Shown here piece by piece: positions 1 to 7,156 of a stretch of DNA of 17,322 nucleotides. Position numbers and translations under genes: made by a program. The stretch is from an uncultured Angelakisella sp. GTDB lineage: Bacteria; Bacillota; Clostridia; Oscillospirales; Ruminococcaceae. Under the pieces are notes generated by a model. That model was not told the DNA's origin and made no database searches. It was given only the letters and a program-made list of their open reading frames with translations. Positions within the stretch are counted from its first letter, which is position 1, and each line of letters begins with the position of its first letter. The stretch is taken from NCBI GenBank assembly GCA_910585535.1, contig CAJUFK010000070.1, forward strand, positions 1 through 17,322, given 5' to 3'.

Positions 1-57
1 CGCTTCTCTTGCTTTCCTGTTTTCCCTTCTGCTTTTCTACTATTGATTCGCATTTTT

Positions 58-190
58 GAGGGGGGCGGGTAGGGTGCGCCTCGGCGGCTGCGCCGTGTCA
101 GGGTAAAACACTTTGGATGCCTGGGCCTCCAGGTAGTCACTGGGATTTTGCACAAAGGTAAGCCCCCCTCTTTCGAGGGGGCGGGTAGGG
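58..190. repeat. Short direct repeat downstream of tRNA-Leu
   Basis: The 14-mer GGGGGCGGGTAGGG occurs at 61-74 and again at 177-190, each preceded by GA plus G. The segment between them (about 75-176) shows no credible coding sequence. Just downstream of the tRNA on the minus strand are two small hairpins, GCGGGGC/GCCCCGC at 198-213 and CCCCTC/GAGGGG around 167-180. Neither is followed by a clean T-run, so termination of the tRNA transcript is uncertain. The block resembles the repeat-rich intergenic DNA elsewhere in the window. Confidence 0.5.
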
Positions 191-213
191 GTTGGCCGCG
201 GGGCCTGCCCCGC

Positions 214-300
214 TGGTGCCGGTGGCGGGGGTCGAACCCGCACGGTATCGCTACCAATGGATTTTGAGTCCACCTCGTCTGCCAATTCCAACACACCGGC
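214..300 (-). tRNA. tRNA-Leu, anticodon CAA
   Basis: Read on the minus strand, the gene starts GCCGGTG at 300 and ends CACCGGC + A + CCA at 214, so the acceptor stem is a perfect 7 bp and the 3' CCA is encoded. The T arm contains the standard GGTTCGACCCC segment. The anticodon stem-loop is TGGA-CTCAAAA-TCCA, giving anticodon CAA, which reads UUG leucine codons. A long variable arm (TTGGTAGCGATACC region) follows the anticodon stem, as expected for class II leucine tRNAs. The total is 87 nt including CCA. It is a single tRNA with no neighbouring tRNA in view. Confidence 0.95.
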
Positions 301-346
301 TTTTTTCTCCAGGCGGCAGCTGAATGCCGCTGGATGCTCTCTAAGT

Positions 347-376
347 ATAATATGTTTTGCGGAAAAATGCAAGCAA
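347..376 (-). promoter_or_regulatory. Probable promoter of the tRNA-Leu gene
   Basis: On the minus strand a -35-like TTGCTT (371-376) and a -10-like TATTAT (347-352) are separated by 18 nt, with the tRNA 5' end 47 nt downstream of the -10. The overlapping TATACT (344-349) is an alternative -10. The site was assigned by position and sigma-A consensus only. Confidence 0.55.
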
Positions 377-571
377 AACTTTGGACAAAGGACGGCAGAT
401 GCCAGGAGTATGGTTTCCTCATCTGCCTATTCTTCTTGTCGAGCTTTTGTTCCCGCGTCAGAAGGGGCGGAGGCCAGGGGGCCGGAGATGAGAGATCCCG
501 GGCCTGAAAAGGTTGAGGGAAAGGTCAAAAATGATGCCCTGGCCCCGCCGCGCTTCTTGTCGCAAGGCAGC

Positions 572-616
572 AAAAAAGCGCCGGGTACGGAAAATAGATC
601 CATACACCCCCGGCGC
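572..616 (-). terminator. Intrinsic terminator, minus strand, no recognised gene upstream
   Basis: Read leftward, an 8-bp GC stem GCGCCGGG (616-609) pairs with CCCGGCGC (585-578), with a further TATGG/CCGTA helix inside. It is followed immediately by six T residues (577-572). This is a textbook rho-independent terminator. No protein gene precedes it on this strand; the nearest upstream start signal is the minus promoter at 800-828, which suggests a stand-alone transcript of about 220 nt. Confidence 0.7.
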
Positions 617-651
617 CCCAACAAGTACAACAACACCTCCGACTCCGCCCC

Positions 652-680
652 TTGTTTTTCCGGGCGTGAATCGGTATAAT
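652..680 (+). promoter_or_regulatory. Sigma-A-like promoter, plus strand
   Basis: TTGTTT (652-657) and a perfect TATAAT (675-680) are separated by exactly 17 nt, which predicts a transcript start near 687. It faces the minus-strand promoter at 800-828. No protein gene with a ribosome site follows it before metG, 435 nt away. Confidence 0.65.
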
Positions 681-686
681 AAGTGG

Positions 687-785
687 TGCAATGTGCGGCG
701 TGAGTCGTTGTGTATGGAGAGTGCGATTCTCCGTAGACAGGGGGCGGGGTGTTGCGACCATCCCGCTCCTGCTTGCACTTTTTCT
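687..785 (+). ncRNA. Candidate small RNA, plus strand (~100 nt)
   Basis: This predicted transcript runs from the promoter at 652-680 to a T-rich run TTTTTCTT (779-786). Its ends pair: GTGCAA at 687-692 with TTGCAC at 773-778 (positions to within 1 nt). Internal hairpins are GGAGA/TCTCC (716-720/728-732) and a 10-bp stem closing around 739-770 with one bulge. The closing stem followed by Ts would serve as terminator. No family was recognised; it carries no T-box, SAM, THF or SRP signature that I can see. It may be an antisense partner of the minus transcript rather than an independent RNA. Confidence 0.4.
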
Positions 786-799
786 TGTGCCTTGCACCT

Positions 800-828
800 A
801 TTATAGCGGATACTTTTTGAAAATACAA
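800..828 (-). promoter_or_regulatory. Sigma-A-like promoter, minus strand
   Basis: On the minus strand TTGTAT (828-823) and a perfect TATAAT (805-800) are separated by exactly 17 nt, with the start expected near 793. It converges on the plus promoter at 652-680. Confidence 0.65.
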
Positions 829-1046
829 CCCAACGAGTTGCAGGAAAACAAAGAATTTTGCGTTTTTTGCGGAGAGCGGCCTAAAATCCCCCCTCTGCTT
901 CTGCGCCCAGGGCCGCAGGCCCGAAAAAAGCGGCAGCTCATAGCGGCCCTGGAGGACCGGGGCCGGCTTATGGGAGATCCGCCGGAAGACCCGGTAGATT
1001 TTCCCCCGCTTTTGTGCCGAAACCTGGTGATTTCTCTTCCTCTTTG
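829..1046. other. Intergenic stretch with no recognised feature
   Basis: This GC-rich DNA upstream of metG has open frames on both strands, but none has a ribosome site or a recognisable protein. No T-box (AGGGTGG..CCGCG) or SAM-riboswitch motif was seen ahead of metG. I see nothing else I can support here. Confidence 0.5.
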
Positions 1047-1055
1047 TGGTAAACT
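1047..1055 (+). promoter_or_regulatory. Possible extended -10 promoter for metG
   Basis: TGG-TAAACT is an extended -10-like element 61 nt ahead of the metG start. There is no good -35; the closest is TGGTGA 19 nt upstream. The call is weak. Confidence 0.3.
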
Positions 1056-1115
1056 ATATCTATGGCAATCCGCCCTTTGGACGGTATTTTGAAACGAGCA
1101 GGAGGCGTATCCCCC

Positions 1116-3062
1116 ATGGAAAAGAAAAAGTTTTACATCACCACCCCCATCTACTACCCTTCGGATCATCTGCATATCGGCCACAGCTACTGTACCGTGG
1201 CCACCGACACCATGGCCCGATACAAGCGGCTCACCGGCTGTGACGTCATGTTCCTCACCGGGGCGGACGAACATGGCCAGAAGATCGAGGAGAAGGCCAA
1301 GGCCGCCGGGGTCACCCCCCAGGAGTACGTGGACAAGATCGTTGCCAGCTTCCAGGCCCTTTGGAAGTTGCTGAACATCTCCAACGACCGGTTTATCCGC
1401 ACCACCGACGACTACCACGTGGAATCGGTGCAGAAGATCTTCAAGGCCCTTTACGACAAGGGGGATATTTACAAGGGCGCCTACAAGGGCAAATACTGCA
1501 CCCCCTGCGAATCCTTCTGGACCGAGAGCCAGCTGGTGGACGGCAAGTGCCCCGACTGCGGCCGCCCGGTGGTGGACGCCGAGGAGGAGGCCTACTTCTT
1601 CCGCCTTTCCAAGTACGCCGACAAGATCCTGGCCCTTTACGACGAGCATCCCGAGTTTCTGACCCCCCAGTCCCGGGTCAACGAGATGAAGGCTTTTATC
1701 AACCAGGGGCTGGAGGATCTCTGCGTCTCCCGGACCAGCTTTACCTGGGGGGTGCCGGTGGACTTCGACTCCAAGCACGTGGTCTATGTCTGGATCGACG
1801 CCCTGAGCAACTACATCACCGCCCTGGGGTACCAGAACAGCCGCTACCAGGACTATGACCGGTATTGGCCCGCCGACGTCCACTTTGTGGGCAAGGAGAT
1901 CGTCCGCTTCCACTCCATCATCTGGCCCGCCATGCTGATGGCTCTGGATCTGCCTCTGCCCAAGCGGGTGTACGGCCACGGCTGGCTCCTTCTGGACGGG
2001 GGCAAGATGAGCAAATCCAAGGGGAACGTGGTGGACCCGGTATTCCTCTGCCAGCGGTACGGGGTGGATGCCATCCGCTTCTTCCTCCTTCGGGCCTTCC
2101 CCTTTGGGTCGGACGGGGTATTCTCCAACGAGGCCCTTATCTCCACCATCAACTCCGACCTGGCCAACGACCTGGGCAACCTGGTGAGCCGGACGGTGAG
2201 CATGGCCACAAACTACTTTTCCGGGACGCTTCCCGCCCACCGGGCCGCCGAGCCCTTGGACGAGGAGCTGTTGTCCTTGGTTCGGGCCCTTCCCGGTCTG
2301 TACACCGCCCAGATGGAGGAATTCGCTTTCCAGAACGCCCTGGGGGAGATCTTCAAGGTGGTGAGCCGGGCCAACAAGTACATCGACGAGACCACCCCCT
2401 GGATCCTGGCCAAGGATCCCGCCAAGGCCCCCCGGCTGGCGGCGGTTTTGTACAATCTTCTGGAGGCCATCCGGGTCTGCGGCGTCCTTCTGAAGCCCTT
2501 CATGCCGGAATCTGCTGAAAAGATTTTGGATCAGATCGGTGCCGTGGAGGCCGAGCGCACCTGGGAGAGCGCCCAGAAGCCCTGGGGGCTGCGGGACGAG
2601 GTGACGGTTCAGAAGGGGGAGATTCTCTTCCCCCGGATCGATCTTGCCAAGGAGCTGGCCGAGCTGGAGGCCCGGCAGGAAGCTCAAAAGGAGGAAACCG
2701 AGGCAAAGGAGAAGGCCGCCAAGGTAGAACCTGTTGCCCCCGAAATTGTAGTGGACGATTTCTTTAAGACGGATTTGCGGGTTTGCAAGGTGATAAAATG
2801 CGAGGCGGTGCCCAAGGCCAAGAAGCTGCTCCGCTTGGAGCTGGACGACGGCATGGGTGGGCGGCAGATCGTTTCCTCCATCCATCCCTGGTACGAGCCC
2901 GAGGAGCTGGTCGGAAAGAAGATCATTGTCATTGCCAACCTGAAGCCTGCGAAGTTCTGCGGTGTAGAATCCAACGGGATGCTTTTGGCCGGGGATGATG
3001 CGGATGGAAACTGCAAGGTGATCTTTGTGGAGGACCTGCCGGTTGGGACTCGGATTGGCTAA
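1116..3062 (+). CDS. metG: Methionyl-tRNA synthetase (MetG, long form with tRNA-binding domain)
   Basis: This enzyme charges tRNA-Met with methionine in the cytosol. The 648-residue product has the class I HIGH motif as HIGH at residues 20-23 and KMSKS at 297-301. A zinc-knuckle connective peptide carries CTPC (128-131) and CPDC (145-148). An anticodon-binding helical domain follows to about residue 500, then a charged linker. The C-terminal EMAP/Trbp111-like tRNA-binding domain (about 545-648, starting near VVDDFFKTDLRV) promotes dimerisation in this family. The start at 1116 was chosen because GGAGG (1101-1105) lies 10 nt upstream and MEKKKFYITTP is the typical N-terminus; an in-frame ATG at 1062 lacks a ribosome site. 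It is intact. No terminator was seen before the repeat separating it from mutS2. Confidence 0.97.
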   Translation: MEKKKFYITTPIYYPSDHLHIGHSYCTVATDTMARYKRLTGCDVMFLTGADEHGQKIEEKAKAAGVTPQEYVDKIVASFQALWKLLNISNDRFIRTTDDYHVESVQKIFKALYDKGDIYKGAYKGKYCTPCESFWTESQLVDGKCPDCGRPVVDAEEEAYFFRLSKYADKILALYDEHPEFLTPQSRVNEMKAFINQGLEDLCVSRTSFTWGVPVDFDSKHVVYVWIDALSNYITALGYQNSRYQDYDRYWPADVHFVGKEIVRFHSIIWPAMLMALDLPLPKRVYGHGWLLLDGGKMSKSKGNVVDPVFLCQRYGVDAIRFFLLRAFPFGSDGVFSNEALISTINSDLANDLGNLVSRTVSMATNYFSGTLPAHRAAEPLDEELLSLVRALPGLYTAQMEEFAFQNALGEIFKVVSRANKYIDETTPWILAKDPAKAPRLAAVLYNLLEAIRVCGVLLKPFMPESAEKILDQIGAVEAERTWESAQKPWGLRDEVTVQKGEILFPRIDLAKELAELEARQEAQKEETEAKEKAAKVEPVAPEIVVDDFFKTDLRVCKVIKCEAVPKAKKLLRLELDDGMGGRQIVSSIHPWYEPEELVGKKIIVIANLKPAKFCGVESNGMLLAGDDADGNCKVIFVEDLPVGTRIG

Positions 3063-3118
3063 GAGGGCTTCGGGCTTTTCCCTTGGGGTATCGGGCTGAC
3101 TGCTTGATTGCTCCCAGG

Positions 3119-3266
3119 CTAGGTTCTGCTCCTGATTGAAAACGTACTGCCTTTTTGTGGGTTGTGGCCTTTTGGGCGTCCCATCTCTGGGATTCCATCC
3201 TGGGGAATGGTAGCGGTTGATGGCTTAACGGCGTTTGCCCTTCCGGCGGACTTCCTTTCTGCCGCG
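3119..3266 (+). repeat. Dispersed repeat, copy A (truncated)
   Basis: The segment between metG and mutS2 is closely similar to 10133-10280 (copy B) and to the reverse complement of 10961-10812 (copy C). Shared blocks include TCCTGATTG, TTTTGGGCGTCCCATCTCTG, TTGATGGCTTA and CTTTCTGCCGCG. Similarity stops at the centre of the palindrome that follows in copies B and C, so this copy is a half element. It ends about 30 nt before the mutS2 ribosome site. An open frame through it in phase with mutS2 (reading WPFGRPISG) also exists in the other copies; it looks like a property of the repeat rather than a protein extension. Confidence 0.85.
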
Positions 3267-3305
3267 CGAAGAATCCGTTTGTACTGCAAAACAATGAGGT
3301 TTACT

Positions 3306-5696
3306 ATGGATAATAAACATTATATCGCCCTGGAACTGGATAAGGTCCTGGAGCTGCTGGCTGCAAAAACCACCAGCGCCGCCAGTGCCCAAAAAGCCCG
3401 GGAGATCATCCCCTATAGCGACCCCCGGGACGTCTCCCGGGCCATCCGCCAAACCGCCGACATCAACACCTTGTCGGTGCGCTTTGGTACTCCCGGTTTG
3501 GGAGGCATCCGGGATTGTTCCCAGGAGATCCTCCGAGCCCAGGTGGGGGGGCGGCTCTCTATCCCGGAGCTGCTGGCCGTCTGCCGTACCCTGCGAACCA
3601 TCCGCGCGGTAAAGGACTGGCGGCGGCAGGCCGAAGAGCCTACCTCCGCCGACCACCTCTTTGACGCCCTGGTTCCCAACCGGGCTCTGGAGGAGGAGAT
3701 CGACCGCTGCATCCTCAATGAGGAGGAACTTCAGGATACCGCCTCGGCGGAACTGGGCTCCATCCGGCGGAAAATCCGCAAGGCCCAGCTGTCTATCCGG
3801 GAAAAGCTGGACAGCATCATCAAAAGCCCCCAGTATGCCCAGGTTCTCCAAGAGCCTATCGTCACCATCCGGGACGGGCGGTTCGTCGTCCCCGTCAAGG
3901 CGGAGCGCAAGGGGGAACTCCGGGGCCTGGTCCACGATACCTCCGGCTCCGGGGCCACCGTCTTTGTGGAGCCTATGGCGGTGGTGGACGCCAACAACGA
4001 GATCCGTATTCTCAAAGGGGAGGAGCAGCAGGAGATCGACCGGATCCTCCTGGAACTCTCCCAGCAGGTGGGGGAGATGAGCGACCTCATCCTCCAGTCC
4101 TTTTCCGCCCTGGTGGACCTGGACCTCCTCTTCGCCAAGTCCCGGCTGGCCGACGCCATGAGGGCCACGGTGCCGGAGATCCGCACCGACCGGACCCTAA
4201 AGCTGAACAAGGCCCGTCATCCCCTCATTCCCAAGGAAAAGGTGGTGGCGGTGGACATTCAGCTGGGCGGGGAGTTTGACACCCTGGTCATCACCGGCCC
4301 CAACACCGGGGGGAAAACCGTCGCCCTTAAGACCCTGGGGCTCCTCACCCTGATGGCGGCCTGCGGAATGCTCCTCCCCTGCGGGGAGGGCAGCTGCGTC
4401 CCCGTCTTTGACCGGGTGCTGGCAGACATCGGGGACGAGCAGAGCATCGAGCAGTCCCTTTCCACCTTCTCCGCCCATATCACCAACATCATCAGCATTC
4501 TGGAGTGGGCCGGCCCCCGGAGTCTGGTCCTTACCGACGAACTGGGGGCGGGCACCGATCCGGTGGAGGGCGCCGCCTTGGCCGTCTCCATCCTGGAGGC
4601 CCTTCGGGAGAAGGGAGCCCTGGTGGCTGCCACCACCCACTATGCCGAGATCAAGATGTTCGCCCTCACCACCCCCGGGGTGGAAAACGGCAGCTGCGAG
4701 TTTGACGTGGAGACCCTTTCCCCCACCTACCGGCTGCTCATCGGGGTGCCGGGGCGGTCCAACGCCTTTGCCATCAGCAGCCGGCTGGGGCTTCCGGAGG
4801 GGGTCATCCAGCGGGCCCGGGAGCTGGTGAGCAGTGAGAACACCCGGTTCGAGGACGTGGTAAGCGACCTGGAACGGACCCGCCAGGAGCTGGAAAAGGA
4901 GCAGCTGGCTGCCGCCAGCCGCCGCCAGCAGATGGACGCCCTGAAAAAAGAGATGGAGGAGGAGCGAAAGCGCCTGTACGCCCAGCTGGACAAGGAGGCC
5001 CAAGAGGCCCGGGAGCAGGCCAGGACCATTGTGGAGCGGGTGCGGAGCCAAACCGATCTTCTCCTCAACGAGATGGAGGAACTGAAAAAGCAGCAGGACA
5101 AGGAGGAGTTCTCCAAGAAATTCGCCCAGCTTCGGGCAGGGTACAAGGGCCGGGTGGAGCATCTCCGCGACCTGGCCGACCCGGTGGCCCAGCGGCGTGG
5201 GGAATCCTACGTCCTGCCCCGGAAGCTCCGAAGCGGGGATACGGTGCTGCTTACCGATCTGAACATCGAGGGAACGGTGCTTTCCGGGCCGGACAGCGCC
5301 GGCTGTTACATGGTGCAGTCCGGGATCCTCAAGAGCAAGGTAAAGGAGGAGGACCTGCGGCTGGTGGACACCAAGGACCGGAAGGTGACGGTAAACGGCC
5401 GGCGGCGGGTGCCCCCTTCGGTGGCCGCCGTTGGCGGCAAAAGCGTCCGGGACGCCCGGACCGAGGTAGACATTCGGGGGATGGACTCCATTGATGGGAT
5501 TTTAGAGGTGGACCGTTTTCTGGATCAGGCGTCGCTGATGGGCCTGGGGACGGTGACCATCATTCACGGCAAAGGAACAGGGGTGTTGCGGGCCGCTGTT
5601 CAGGAGCATTTGCGGAAGGTAAAGTGCGTTAAGTCTTTCCGTCCCGGAATGTACGGAGAAGGCGAAGCCGGCGTAACCATCGTAGAACTAAAATAG
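3306..5696 (+). CDS. mutS2: Endonuclease MutS2 (MutS-family ATPase with Smr domain)
   Basis: A MutS2-type ATPase/nuclease, linked in this family to suppression of homologous recombination and, in Bacillus, to rescue of collided ribosomes. The product has 796 residues, the usual size. The N-terminal core and clamp region lead to Walker A GPNTGGKT (331-338), then Walker B SLVLTDE (406-412, with D411 and E412). A long coiled-coil segment, rich in Glu, Lys and Arg, spans about 515-610. The C-terminal Smr nuclease domain (about 720-796) carries the motifs DIRGM and HGKGTGVLR (754-762). The start at 3306 is set by GAGG (3296-3299) 6 nt upstream; a longer frame from 3162 passes through repeat copy A and is not family-like. 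It converges with anmK; the terminator lies in the inverted repeat after the stop. Confidence 0.96.
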   Translation: MDNKHYIALELDKVLELLAAKTTSAASAQKAREIIPYSDPRDVSRAIRQTADINTLSVRFGTPGLGGIRDCSQEILRAQVGGRLSIPELLAVCRTLRTIRAVKDWRRQAEEPTSADHLFDALVPNRALEEEIDRCILNEEELQDTASAELGSIRRKIRKAQLSIREKLDSIIKSPQYAQVLQEPIVTIRDGRFVVPVKAERKGELRGLVHDTSGSGATVFVEPMAVVDANNEIRILKGEEQQEIDRILLELSQQVGEMSDLILQSFSALVDLDLLFAKSRLADAMRATVPEIRTDRTLKLNKARHPLIPKEKVVAVDIQLGGEFDTLVITGPNTGGKTVALKTLGLLTLMAACGMLLPCGEGSCVPVFDRVLADIGDEQSIEQSLSTFSAHITNIISILEWAGPRSLVLTDELGAGTDPVEGAALAVSILEALREKGALVAATTHYAEIKMFALTTPGVENGSCEFDVETLSPTYRLLIGVPGRSNAFAISSRLGLPEGVIQRARELVSSENTRFEDVVSDLERTRQELEKEQLAAASRRQQMDALKKEMEEERKRLYAQLDKEAQEAREQARTIVERVRSQTDLLLNEMEELKKQQDKEEFSKKFAQLRAGYKGRVEHLRDLADPVAQRRGESYVLPRKLRSGDTVLLTDLNIEGTVLSGPDSAGCYMVQSGILKSKVKEEDLRLVDTKDRKVTVNGRRRVPPSVAAVGGKSVRDARTEVDIRGMDSIDGILEVDRFLDQASLMGLGTVTIIHGKGTGVLRAAVQEHLRKVKCVKSFRPGMYGEGEAGVTIVELK

Positions 5697-5704
5697 GCGG
5701 GCGG

Positions 5705-5969
5705 ACCCTCCCCGGCGCTCCGCGCCTAATGGCGGTACAAGGCGGAAGGAACTGCCTGGAGTCGCAGGCGGCAGGGAATGATTTGCAAAAGGCTGCAATC
5801 AAGCTGTATAAAGTTTAGGGCCGCCCTTTTCACCGGGCGGCCCTAAAAACTTTTTTGCTCGATTGCAGCTTGGCAAGGGGCGTTACTGCCCACCGCCTTT
5901 TACAGCTTCCGACTCCAGGCACAACCCAAGTCCCGGCACAACCCTTAGCCGCGGAGCGGCGGGGAGGGT
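5705..5969. repeat. Long imperfect inverted repeat between mutS2 and anmK
   Basis: The two arms mirror each other around 5830. The outer arms ACCCTCCCCG (5705-5714) and its complement (5960-5969) are followed inward by a shared block ending CTAA/TTAG, then TGCCTGGAGTCG (5753-5764) opposite CGACTCCAGGCA (5910-5921), GCTGCAATC (5792-5800) opposite GATTGCAGC (5861-5869), and the central 13-bp stem TTTAGGGCCGCCC. Each outer arm also forms its own small hairpin, GGCGC-TCC-GCGCC on the left and GCCGC-TCC-GCGGC (as complement) on the right. The last codons and stop of anmK fall inside the right arm. It could be a miniature mobile element, a bidirectional terminator grown from a repeat, or a structured RNA. 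Confidence 0.8.
5810..5856 (+). terminator. Terminator hairpin at the centre of the inverted repeat
   Basis: TTTAGGGCCGCCC (5814-5826) pairs perfectly with GGGCGGCCCTAAA (5835-5847) over an 8-nt loop. The stem can be extended by AAAG/CTTT past a 2-nt bulge, and six T residues (5851-5856) follow. It would end mutS2 transcription, and as a mirror-image hairpin it may also help stop anmK, where the T-run is poorer. Confidence 0.7.
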
Positions 5970-7156
5970 CGAGAGATTTTGCCCATTATGGATGGGTTGT
6001 TTGCCCCTGTCACACTGGGAAGCGTGTTGGCCTTTCCCCTGACGCAGCAATCCGCCATAAGGGCAAAGGCCACCGCCTCCTTGGCGTCGCTGTTCCAGCC
6101 CAAATCCTCCTGGGTCTTGACCGCAACCCCCAAGGGCGCAAACCGCCGGGCCAGCATCTCCAGCAGGGTCTTATTGTATCCCCCGCCGCCCCCGACAATG
6201 AGTTCCGACGCCTGGTGCTTGGGGAGAACATATCTCCGGTAGGCATCTTCTATGGACCAGGCGGTGAGGCCGGTAACGGTAGCCATCAGGTCCGCGTCGG
6301 ACAGACCGTGTTCCTTGGCCCAGGCCAGGATCCTGCCTGTGTACTGGGTGCCAAACAACTCCCGTCCGGTGGTCTTGGGCAGAGGCAGGGTGTAGTAGGG
6401 TTCCGTTTGGAGCAGGGCCAGCAGCTCCTCGTTTTCCTTCCCCTGGGCCGCCATGGCCCCGCCTTCGTCGTAGGTCCGCTTCCCACCGGTGAGGTGGGAA
6501 ATCACCGCGTCCACGATCATGTTCCCCGGGCCGGTGTCAAAGGCGTACACCTCCTCCGGCTTGGCGGCGGCAGGCATAACGGTCATGTTCCCAATCCCCC
6601 CAATGTTCTGGAGAAGGATGCACTCCGTTTCCCGGCGGTACAGGAGATACTCGGAGAAGGGCACCAGAGGCGCCCCCTGGCCCCCTGCCGCCATGTCTGC
6701 CACCCGGAAATCGCTGACTGTCACCAAACCGGTCCGCTGGGCGATCACCGCTCCCTCCCCGATCTGGACGGTGTACCGGGCCGGACGGCCCCAGTATTCC
6801 TCCGCCACCGGGGCGTGCCAGATGGTCTGGCCGTGGGAACCGATGAGGTCCACCTCCCCGGGGGTGAGTCCCGCTTTTCGGATGACCTCCAGGGCCGCTT
6901 GGGCGTAGATCTCCCCCAGAAGGACGTTCATCGCCCCCACCTTGTCAACTGTCGCGGTCTCGGGCCGGAACAGGGTGAAAATCCCCTCCCGAACCGCTGG
7001 GGGGAAGGGGGTGTTTTGAAAGGCCAGCAGCTTTACCTGGGGGGCCTCCTCCCTGCCGCTGATCTCCACCAGGGCGGCGTCTACCCCGTCCACCGAGGTC
7101 CCGGACATCATTCCAACCACCCGGCGCACCGGGCTTTCTTTCAGCCGTTCAAACAT
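5945..7156 (-). CDS. anmK: Anhydro-N-acetylmuramic acid kinase (AnmK)
   Basis: AnmK uses ATP to open and phosphorylate 1,6-anhydro-MurNAc to MurNAc-6-phosphate in the cytosol, feeding MurQ. The 403-residue product shows the family motifs in order: GMMSGTSVDGVDAAL (15-29), SHGQTIWH (107-114), DFRVADMAAGGQGAPLVP (149-166, containing the conserved Asp used as catalytic base), NIGGIGN (184-190), FDTGPGN (206-212) and a Gly-rich VGGGGGYN near the C-terminus. The start at 7156 has GGAGGAGAAGG just upstream, inside the end of murQ; the two genes overlap by 8 nt (ATGTTTGA), which implies translational coupling. The protein is slightly longer than usual. Its tail RPSPPLRG is encoded by the right arm of the inverted repeat, so the native C-terminus was probably replaced. 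Confidence 0.95.
   Translation of the reverse strand: MFERLKESPVRRVVGMMSGTSVDGVDAALVEISGREEAPQVKLLAFQNTPFPPAVREGIFTLFRPETATVDKVGAMNVLLGEIYAQAALEVIRKAGLTPGEVDLIGSHGQTIWHAPVAEEYWGRPARYTVQIGEGAVIAQRTGLVTVSDFRVADMAAGGQGAPLVPFSEYLLYRRETECILLQNIGGIGNMTVMPAAAKPEEVYAFDTGPGNMIVDAVISHLTGGKRTYDEGGAMAAQGKENEELLALLQTEPYYTLPLPKTTGRELFGTQYTGRILAWAKEHGLSDADLMATVTGLTAWSIEDAYRRYVLPKHQASELIVGGGGGYNKTLLEMLARRFAPLGVAVKTQEDLGWNSDAKEAVAFALMADCCVRGKANTLPSVTGANNPSIMGKISRPSPPLRG

Larger units (their letters stand above)
572..793 (-). ncRNA. Candidate small RNA, minus strand (~220 nt), family not recognised
   Basis: A near-consensus promoter (800-828) and a strong terminator (572-616) bound this transcript, and no convincing reading frame lies in it. 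The first bases GGTGCAA (797-791) can pair with TTGCACC (690-684). A hairpin CAGG..GGCGGG with CCCGC..CCTG (739-770 on plus) and a second one GGAGA/TCTCC (716-732) lie within. Its size would fit 6S RNA or a long SRP RNA, but I see no SRP GGAAG/AGCA motif and could not identify 6S features. It runs antisense to the plus candidate at 687-785. A regulatory or structural RNA is an inference. Confidence 0.4.

Noticed and set aside
691..1092. A 133-residue plus-strand frame beginning MCGVSRCVW with a hydrophobic stretch, just after the 652-680 promoter
   Set aside because: Its ATG would lie about 4 nt from the transcript start without a ribosome site, the frame crosses the small-RNA terminator, and the sequence matches nothing known to me.
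829..1115. T-box or SAM riboswitch ahead of metG
   Set aside because: No AGGGTGG..CCGCG T-box sequence and no SAM-I core were found on the plus strand.
801..2885. A 694-residue open frame antisense to metG
   Set aside because: It is the mirror of GC-rich metG codons, has low-complexity Gly/Leu/Val composition, no ribosome site and no family resemblance.
3162..3305. N-terminal extension of MutS2 starting MWPFGRPISG
   Set aside because: It is encoded by repeat copy A; the same peptide-like string appears in the other copies in non-coding settings, and a good ribosome site sits directly before the ATG at 3306.
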